Assembly (NCBI GenBank): GCA_963932465.1
Contig: OZ010788.1
Location: 668,010,484 to 668,074,483 of the forward strand
DNA from: Maratus speciosus
Taxonomy: Eukaryota; Arthropoda; Arachnida; Araneae; Salticidae
Reading direction: 5' to 3'
DNA: 64,000 nt
Shown here: piece by piece, positions 56,575 through 64,000 of the stretch
Layout of the letters: each line of letters begins with the position of its first letter
How positions within the stretch are numbered: position 1 is the stretch's first letter
Position numbers and translations under genes: made by a program
Notes under the pieces: generated by a model
What the model saw: the letters and a program-made list of their open reading frames with translations, nothing else
Database searches by the model: none
Told to the model about the DNA's origin: nothing

Positions 56575-56645
56575 GCACATATACATACTACTACATAAAT
56601 ACATACATACTACATACATACTGTGCATACATATACATACTGTAA
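56575..56645. repeat. CATA-rich microsatellite
   Basis: Imperfect ACATAC/CATA repeats over about 70 bp. A TA run follows at 56797-56828. Confidence 0.85.
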
Positions 56646-57045
56646 AATGATATAGCTACTTTGTTTTTTGTACCTGGTTTATACAACGGAACGTTAAATT
56701 TTGGAGACGACACTTACATTGCTCGTCTGTACTTTCTACAGGAATAGAAAACCTGAGTTGCCAAAATTAAACAGATGGCGTTAAAAACCACACACTACAT
56801 ATATATACATATATATATATATATATATTTCAAGAATAAATGGAGATGCAGTTTTCAAACAAATTGCATTAAAAGGTACTTTTTTCCCCAATACGACGGT
56901 ATAAAAATTAAAAATGTGGGATGCGTGGAAGTGAAAAAAATTGCAGTAGAGTATTTAACAGTAAAATGATACAGCTACTTTGTTTTACAGCTGGCTTATA
57001 CAATGGAACGTTATTTTTGGGGACGACATTTAAATTGCTGGCCGA
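56642..57045 (+). repeat. Direct repeat pair, 319-bp offset
   Basis: GTAAAATGATATAGCTACTT at 56642 recurs at 56961, and the match continues through ACAAYGGAACGTTA to GACGACA. The 86-bp similarity suggests a diverged tandem unit of about 320 bp. The 64-codon frame between them has no domain. Confidence 0.75.
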
Positions 57046-57260
57046 AAGAAATAGCATATCGGGGGCTAAAAAAAGAAAACCTTATTCAAAAACACAGTAG
57101 AAAAAAAAACTTCTGCATTAACTCAACAAAACAATTATTTAAAAGAACTTAATGAACATTTAAGGGGTGTTAATAACAGGTAACAGATTTAGCCAACTAT
57201 ATATCTTTCGATTGTTTTTCAAAAATATGCTCAGGTCTTGTTTTTAAATTTTAAAATGCA

Positions 57261-57410
57261 CAGTTGCCAACTCTCCGGTTTTTTGCACACCGCTATTATC
57301 ATAGAGCAAATGTTGCTCATTTAAATCACCTAAATTTTACAATTAAATAAAAGAACCTTTTCTGTATTAAAATACTGGTATCCAAAAAGCCGGAGACTTG
57401 GCAGCTCTCT
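57261..57410. mobile_element. hAT-like MITE, about 150 bp
   Basis: CAGTTGCCAACTCTCCGGTT at the left and inverted AAAGCCGGAGACTTGGCAGC at the right. No clear target duplication, so the ends are approximate. Confidence 0.6.
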
Positions 57411-57534
57411 TACTAGCTGGTACATGTAGATTACACTATAGATGCCTTAAATATCAGAAATACTGTTTTACTTTATTTTTTAAATATAAATCAAATTGAA
57501 TTAAGCTCCTTAATGCAGAAAAATAATAATTATC

Positions 57535-58076
57535 TTATCCTCTTCGGTCGCTGGGTCCCCATACGGGGACCTCTGATCTTTTCCTTATAAAATCTAAAAT
57601 GTCCGATTTTTTTTTTTTACATTTTCACATCACTTCTTAACAGCTGACTGTTTTTTTGCGTTCAAAGCAAACGAATAAATAGCAGCATTTAAGCTGATTC
57701 CCACATAAAATAAATGTTAATTTCATCTGAGTTTGCAAAATGCCTAAAAATGACCAAAAGACCAAGAAAGTGAGAAATTTTCATAAGTATTTAATTTAAA
57801 TCTTTTTCAATAAAAAATTGAGGATTTGTAGATTATTTACTTGTTTAAAGCTCTTAAATTTGTGATTGTGTTCATTTAAGTTAATGATTATTAAATTGAT
57901 GTTTTAAGGGGTTTTTAGTTTTAGATCCATATTTTTGAACTTAAATTAACTAGCGCCTAAAAAGATCCATTTAAGAAAAGATATTTTTTCTGTCATTTAC
58001 GATGTCATTTTGTTCGGGAAAAGCCAAAGAATAAGCATCTGTATTATTATTTTAGATTCGGAACTGAAGAGGTTAA
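57535..58076. mobile_element. TTAA-type MITE, 542 bp, uninterrupted copy
   Basis: Left end TTATCCTCTTCGGTCGCTGG, right end GGAACTGAAGAGGTTAA. It aligns to 6285-7908 minus 6599-7680, and carries the empty TTAA at 57845-57848. GGGTCCCCATACGGGGACC near the left end is a local hairpin. Confidence 0.85.
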
Positions 58077-58297
58077 AATAATGTTTCGTTAATTGAAGTA
58101 TCCATTATGTCACTATAAAAATAAGAGATGTGAATTAAATAGCGGACAGAGAGAGACCCTGATAACAGCTACTTAATATTAACTATATGGCTGCACTCTA
58201 TCTATCCGCCATATTTAACAAATGTTCATTTTTTTTCCTTGAAAAAATAAAATTCCCAATAAAAGATTTTATTATCTAAAATTTAGTGATTTTAATT

Positions 58298-58509
58298 GCT
58301 AAAGGCGAAAATTAAAACTTTAAAAATTGCAAAAATTAGTTTATTCGACTGTTTACATGTTCCTACTCTACCCGAGTCATTTTCAAAACAATTTTAAAAT
58401 ATTTTTATTTGTTTGTTTTGAAAATGATTCAGGTAGAGTCGAAATATGTAAACAGCTGAATAAACCTATTTTTACTGTTTTTAAAATTTTAATTTACACT
58501 TTTTAGATC
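58298..58509. repeat. Long inverted repeat, about 90-bp arms
   Basis: AGTTTATTCGACTGTTTACA and CTCTACCCGAGTCATTTTCA pair with inverted copies after 58410. Likely a foldback MITE; terminal bases are uncertain. Confidence 0.7.
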
Positions 58510-59084
58510 GTAAAATTAGTATAATATTACAAGGTGTTAATTTGTTATATATCTGAAATTTATTTAAAATTTCAACAGTTACAGTTTATTTTTTTAATTA
58601 ATTCTTTTCAGCAAATTTCCCATCGTTTCACCAAAATTCTTTCATTATTTCAAGCATTATCTTTCAAACTTTTCCCCATTTTATTTTATAGAAAGTAAAG
58701 TCATTAATGTAATCTCAAATGGACTTTTAAAATGATTTAGTTTTAACTATTCATCTCATTTCATTTTAAATTGGATCTACCTCAACCGAATTAAATCCAT
58801 TTAAAAACATTACTTTAACCTCACAGTAATCGCATTTGACTTCATTGAAATCTAATTCCATTTTATCTTATTTTCTCCATGGCGTGCATATATATTAACT
58901 TTAAATAAATAAATTAATACTAGGAACTGCTTGCATCTTCTTGTAACGCTAAAATAACTTTTCTTAAAATAAATAATTTATTTATTTTGGTTTATTTTGT
59001 TTTTTTACTTACATGCTAGTTTTATGTAATATACTACCAAAGTTTATATTTTACAATATTTATTATTTCCTTTTATCATATATT
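58510..59084. other. Unassigned AT-rich stretch
   Basis: No repeat end or frame that I can support. Confidence 0.4.
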
Positions 59085-59260
59085 ATAATAGGGGCAAATC
59101 TCGTGTGTGTCTATGTACGTAAATTTTATCTAAAAAACGCTTTAACGATTTCAGCTAAATTTTGCATCCTACCGTTTTGGGGTACGAGAAGAGCATTGGG
59201 CTAAGTCACATGTTCTAGAAAATTTGATTAGTGGGTCATTTCGGAGTCACTACTGGTCAA
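59085..59260 (+). repeat. Single diverged unit of the 41-42 kb Helitron family
   Basis: GCATTGGGCTAAGTCACATG and TTAGTGGGTCATTTCGGAGT match the reverse complement of units at 42360-42500, with TTATCTAAAAAACGCTTTAA upstream as expected. No Helitron ends were found around it. Confidence 0.65.
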
Positions 59261-59449
59261 TGCATTTCAATGGAAATGGTGGTTGAAACAGTTATGAAGT
59301 CGTTGAACAGTTGGCAGTAAACGAAGTCACAAAATTGGCAACAATTCTCCAAGTTTGGCGATATTTGGCGAAATATTGATGGCAATTGCTAAATTTGCAC
59401 GGAAAAATCTATTGTCAATATTATTAATGCCAAAGCACATGCTTAGTGC

Positions 59450-59930
59450 TAAATGAAAGAACTTCGCTAAGTTTGGTGACTTCACAAGTTTGGTGAGAAT
59501 GCACTTTCAGAAATTATCGCTTATAGTTAATACTCTATAGAAATTAGTGTGTGTGTTCCTGTAAATGTACGAACTATAAGTGTGATATTTTACAGTAAAT
59601 ATCTTGCAGTGCATCTGAGGAATACATATCAATTTCATTATATTAGAAAGAGTCTAACATCGTTAAAATACACTGCAAACAATTTTTCATTGTAAACCAT
59701 TATATAACAGAATTCTTTTGTATGACCCTGCAAATGAATGATTAATGTTTTGCATTTCAAATTCTTTACAAAGCCTGTTTTATAGACCCTAAGAAATGCA
59801 TAGCAATTTCATTATGTTGGAAATAATGTAACATTATTAAAATGGCCTAAAAACATTTTTACCCCATATACCATAATGTAATGGATATTTGAGTTTAACT
59901 GTACACAAACTGCAAATGCTACACATTTTA
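59450..59930 (-). repeat. Tandem repeat, about 168-171 bp period
   Basis: GTGTGTTCCTGTAAATG (59547), TTGTATGACCCTGCAAATG (59718) and a diverged third unit (59886). Each has CATAKCAATTTCATTATRTT. Reverse-oriented relative of 5723-6130. Confidence 0.75.
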
Positions 59931-60679
59931 TGTTTTGATTAACAATCATGCTGCAATGAGCCCAGGGTCCTCGCTGCCTCTCGCCATTGCGCCAAATCGC
60001 GATAAAATGCTTCATTTGGAGAGTAAACGAACAATCAGACGCGCCAAATTGCGAGTCCTCAATTTCTGCTCTTTTTGTGTGTGTTGTATGCCATTACAGT
60101 TGAGAATCTTATTCGCGTTGTTGAACGATTGACGTCGCTTTAAATGTTCAATACCACCATACCATTTACATTGCCCTATTATCTATTTATAGAGATACTG
60201 ACTCAACACCAAATGAATTTAGCAACAGCCAAAGATACAGAAAGGTTTATCCGATAGATATTTCTCTGTTGTGTGTTAAACTATCTATGCGCTTGCGTCG
60301 CGTCGAGCCGGTAAAAATACAACCAAAATTACTCACATCAAGTGCCAAGTAGAGAAAAGTTTTGATGGAATGCGGTATTGTTGAAATTAGCCATTTACCA
60401 TACTATTTGTATGTTCTATGCAAAGTATCATTAGCCAGTCAATTTTTTTATCTATTACAGTCGAAATCTCATAACAATTTTTAGTGTATATTTTTATAAT
60501 GGTAAATCAAAGATAGATGTTTTAAATTTTTATTTAGACTGCTAAAAGAATGTCTGAAATTCTTACACATTTAGGAGACATTTAGAATGTACTTATTTTT
60601 AATAGTTTCTGTAACGGATTTCAAATTTCTATTTTATAAGCAATTACAAAAAAATAGGTTATTCTAGAACATATTCAAA
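59931..60679. other. Unassigned, with a CpG-richer patch
   Basis: 59945-60140 and 60285-60320 hold many CpGs (GCGCCAAATCGCGATAAAAT, GCGCTTGCGTCGCGTCGAGC) in otherwise AT-rich DNA. A 65-codon plus frame (59935-60132) has no recognisable domain and no clear splice context. It could be an exon, a repeat with a different base make-up, or neither. Confidence 0.3.
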
Positions 60680-61780
60680 CTAGTATGTTGTGGCCATCAC
60701 AAAACTTTCCTCTATATAAATCACGTCAATTAAATCATTCAAATAGTACAAGAAATTACATCAATTTAGTACCAACTCATATCAAAGTGTATCTGAATTT
60801 GAAGTTTGATGAAAATTCTTGCCTTAGTTCTTAAGATAGAGCTATAGCGGAAATTCTGAAATATGTAGCATAGCAGCGCCACCTGTTGAGTGATTTACAC
60901 CAAAACATAAACAGCACCAATTGATATCAAGATATACCTGAATCTGAAGTTCGTTGAAAATCCAAGCATTAGTTCTTGAGATAGAGCTATTGCGGAAATC
61001 ACAAAAACAGTATAGTAGCGCCACCTATTGAGCGATTTGCACCAAAATGTATAAAATGTCAATTCATGTCAATCACTAACTGATTCTGAAGTTTGATGAA
61101 AATTCTTGCATTAGTTCTTGAGATACAGCTATAGTGGGAATTCTGAAAAGTGCAGCATAGCAGCGCCGCGCCACCTGTTGAGCGATTTGCGCCAAAACAT
61201 AAACAGCGCTAATTCATATCAAGGTATACTTGAATCTGAAGTTTGTTGAAAATCCAAGCATTAATTGTTGAGATAGAGCTATTGCGGAAATCATAAAAAA
61301 ATGCAGTATAGAAGCGCCACCTGTTGAGCGATTTACATCAAAATGTATAATTCATGTCACCTTCAATCTTCAATGTCAATTCAAACTTCAATTCATGTCA
61401 GGAACTAACTGAATCTGAAGTTTGATGAAAATCCGTGCACTAGTTCTGGAGATTGAGGTACTGCGAAAATCGTGAAAACATCTGCATAGCAGCGCCCCCT
61501 GTTGAGCTATTTACACCAAAAACTAATCAGCATCAATTTATATCAGGGACTAACTGAATATAAATTTTTATTAAATTTCGTGCATTAGTTCTTGAGATAG
61601 AGCGCCCACAAAATTTGTGTCACATACATGCAGACAGATTCACAGACAGACATTTTGTAAAAACATGTTTTTCGGAATCTCTGACCCTTAAAACGTGTAA
61701 ATCCGTTGAAAATCGAAAGTCGAAAATTTTCACGAATCCAATACTTGTCCAATTCTTGTAAAGATAGAAGAAAGTAAAAA
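60680..61780 (-). mobile_element. DINE-1/Helentron-like element C, about six tandem units
   Basis: Left (3') end CTAGTATGTTGTGGCCATCA, right (5') end AAGATAGAAGAAAGTAAAAA. Units carry CACCTGTTGAGYGATTTAC and TTCTTGAGATAGAGCTATTG, and alternate between the CCAAGC/GGTATAC type and the TTGATGAAAAT/ACTAACTGA type. One unit has a short partial duplication of CTTCAATTCATGTCA near 61350-61400. The 60-codon minus frame at 60842-61024 is repeat sequence. Confidence 0.8.
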
Positions 61781-62269
61781 GGGATGCAATAAGGGATTAA
61801 AGATAAATTTTTCAGTGTTTCACGCCAAACCTATTTTGCTAACATTTTTTTTTTTATTTGGCTACTGTTTTTACTTCTTATTCGCCAAATCGCTAATGTT
61901 TGTCAAAAGCCAGCGAGAACTTTGTAATGAGCCTCAATTAAATATAAGGATGTGACGATTTTGGTATCTTTATGAGACAAATAGGCAAACCGAAGACATA
62001 AACATTTTTGAACTGTGATAGAAAACGTTAAAAATTCCGCGTCCCAAGGCTTTCTTTTTTCGAAATTTAATCCTGATTTTATTTTACTTAATCCTATTTT
62101 CTCTCATATGCATCTTTATCTATTTATACCAACTTAAATAAATGAAAGAATGTTGCAAAAGGCTTCCGAAACTTTTATGCATCAGAAGTAATTAAAGAGT
62201 TTTGGTTTTTTGATCTGAAATGGACTGTTATACTTCTTGAGTTATTCCCTCATCGCAAAACTGGAAATT
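61781..62269. other. Unassigned AT-rich stretch
   Basis: Nothing supported. Confidence 0.4.
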
Positions 62270-62405
62270 GCTCCTAATAAATCTGCATGCAACTGACAGT
62301 AATTGCAGTGAAGGATTCTGCAGGCAGATTTAATGAAAGAGATTATTTTGTTGAAATAGAACACACGAAAAAAAATTATTGTTCTCCGAAGACTACAAAA
62401 GCTAA
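62270..62405 (+). repeat. Outlying copy of the second old repeat (first block)
   Basis: AAATCTGCATGCAACTGACA and TGTTCTCCGAAGACTACAAA match 46490-46620 and 40680-40810. The CCCCGGGAGATG core is not seen downstream. Confidence 0.6.
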
Positions 62406-62619
62406 TTTTGAAACCTAAAATCTATTTATTTATGTGCATTACAATTCGAAACTCAGTATAAGATTTTAGCAGCAGAGACAAAAGTATTTATCAGAGATAA
62501 GCCTGGAAAATGTTGCCTTTTCTTTCTGCGGAAGTTGGGATTAATTACTTATTTTTTTTCACCTTGAATTATTTTTCTACTTCGTTATAGTTTCGTACCT
62601 ACCTAATAGTATACCGTCT

Positions 62620-63411
62620 TTAAGGGGATAGGATACCTTTGAACAAGTCGAAAAAGCAAAAAATATCACTATGTTCCCAAGCTTCAAAACCTGTGTAATA
62701 AGTCAAAAATTAAAATCAAACTTCAATTAAATATAAAGCTCATATTTGAATTTATATTTAAATATATATATATATACTTGTAAATTCATAAATAAATATT
62801 GAAGTGATAAGTTTAAAAATATATATGATATATGATATATATTTATATATGAATATATATATGAAATATCTCTTATATATGAATATATATATAAGAGAAA
62901 AAAAAAGTAACATGTCTTGCGCGCATGATAAAATCTGGAAATATGCATATAAAGAGGAAATATTTGGTGAAAATAAATACATAATAGTGTTACCTTTATA
63001 TTAAAACTACAATATTTTTAAAAAATATTGACTAAATTAAAAAATTAACTTAATAATTTAAAAAAATTAAAAGTGTCAATTTTCAAGTACAAAAATAAAA
63101 AATAAATAAAATCTCACATTTTTCTGGTTTTAAGTTGTAGATAATACAATAATGAATATGTGGTGAAAATTTCTTTTGATTGCCAAGCATAGTTTTTTTA
63201 GTAACAGTAGTATCAAAATTCATCGTTTTGAATTAACGCGACGCAAAGTTTAATTATCCTATGTATTAAAATTGCAATATCACGCTAGTAGATTCGAAAC
63301 GGGCTGTTTGCTGCTTTTCACGTATTATTTGTGCATTTTTAAACGTTGGATTTCTGCTTTTTAATATCCTATGTAGTTTTAATAAAATTACCATAATTAG
63401 TAAACTAATGG
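62620..63411. other. AT-rich stretch with ATAT/TATA repeats
   Basis: TTTAAGGGGATAGGATACCT at 62619 resembles the 34059 end without a partner. Imperfect TATA/GATATA repeats fill 62755-62895. The overlapping 66-74 codon frames on both strands there come from the simple repeat. Confidence 0.5.
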
Positions 63412-63651
63412 TACACTGTAAAAAAACGGACTAAAAAACGGAAATACTACTGGCAATCTAGACGCCAGTACTATTTCCGTTTTTTTACGGAATTTTTACC
63501 CATAAATTACAGAAATTTTTCCGTTTTTCTGATTAAAAACGGAAAATTTTCTGTCATTTATGGGTAAAAATTCCGTAAAAAAACGGAAATAGTACTGGCG
63601 TCTAGATTGCCAGTAGTATTTCCGTTTTTTAGTCCGTTTTTTTTCAGTGTA
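63412..63651. mobile_element. Near-perfect palindromic TA-flanked MITE, 240 bp
   Basis: TACACTGTAAAAAAACGGAC to its reverse complement (TTTTTTTTCAGTGTA). The arms of about 100 bp (for example ACTACTGGCAATCTAGACGC) look almost identical, with a loop of about 20-30 bp near 63525. TA at each end fits a Tc1/mariner-type target. The low divergence makes it probably the youngest insertion here. Confidence 0.9.
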
Positions 63652-64000
63652 TTTTTTTAATATTGTTTAAAAATGATTACGGAATCAAAATATGTATAAA
63701 AAAATTCAATATTTTGAATGTTTAAATGTATCTTACCTCCTACCTAGAAGGAAGTATTTGTTTTATTTAAAGAAATAAAGCTTGTGATAAAAAAAAAAAA
63801 AAGATAACTTCCGTGTTTATATAAACATTGTAAAAAAATAATCATGTTAAACAGAAAAAATAAAATAAAATAATCGCATATAAAATTTAATTATACTTTA
63901 ATGTTAAAGTCTTTACAGTCTTTCAATAGTTAATAAAATGTCAAATAAAATTGATCCTTTAATACTGTAAAAGCACTTATTTTCGCGAGCCGTAATTTTC
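63652..64000. other. Unassigned AT-rich end of window
   Basis: Nothing supported; a run of about 14 A occurs near 63789. Confidence 0.4.

Noticed and set aside
62727..63004. Three overlapping frames of 66-74 codons.
   Set aside because: Produced by TATA/GATATA simple repeats on both strands.

Overview
The window reads as gene-poor, AT-rich nuclear DNA of an arthropod, most likely a chelicerate such as a spider. This rests on overall character (low GC, dense DNA transposons and MITEs, tRNA-derived SINEs, no open frame above 155 codons) and not on a diagnostic host gene. I found no intact protein-coding gene, no rRNA, no functional tRNA, no operon and no CRISPR array. All recognisable protein homology is decayed transposase: Tc1/mariner C-termini (1343-1489, 2114-2236, about 53998-54225), a hAT fragment (3758-4014), a piggyBac C-terminus (7143-7301) and two pogo/Tigger-like C-terminal pieces (36999-37262, 52081-52388).

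Layout. 0-9 kb: a tRNA-like repeat, a foldback mariner with a nested MITE, a 1.3 kb hAT element with 8-bp target duplication, then two short tandem-repeat loci and a piggyBac MITE interrupted by a second piggyBac element (6285-7908). 8.8-12.6 kb: a very old tandem array (about 180-200 bp monomer) punctured by MITEs and a small retroposon. 13-19 kb: a 165-170 bp repeat array and the first copy of a hairpin-ended GGGTTCCG element. 19.0-22.5 kb: a dense nest of at least nine mobile elements inside one host element. 23-31 kb: Helitron-like and SINE sequences, further copies of a 511-533 bp piggyBac-type MITE, and a second nest (28621-30491). 30.5-36 kb: two Helentron/DINE-1-like elements with about 146-bp minisatellite cores, in opposite orientation. 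36.8-45.2 kb: Tigger, mariner and Tc1 derivatives, a Helitron with well-defined ends, and a SINE. 40.6-53.7 kb: scattered and tandem copies of a second old repeat (about 300 bp) that hosts more insertions. 53.7-64 kb: foldback mariner, Tigger-like and MITE copies, a third DINE-1-like element, and a near-perfect 240-bp palindromic MITE.

Nothing works together as a pathway. What the window preserves is relative insertion history: exact target duplications (TTAA, TA, 8-bp hAT, 12-14 bp SINE), one paralogous empty site (57845-57848), and several insertions inside other insertions. The most interesting structures are the DINE-1-like family with an alternating two-type minisatellite, the swarm of TTAA-bounded MITEs of nearly constant length (about 208-218 bp), and the two decayed tandem arrays.
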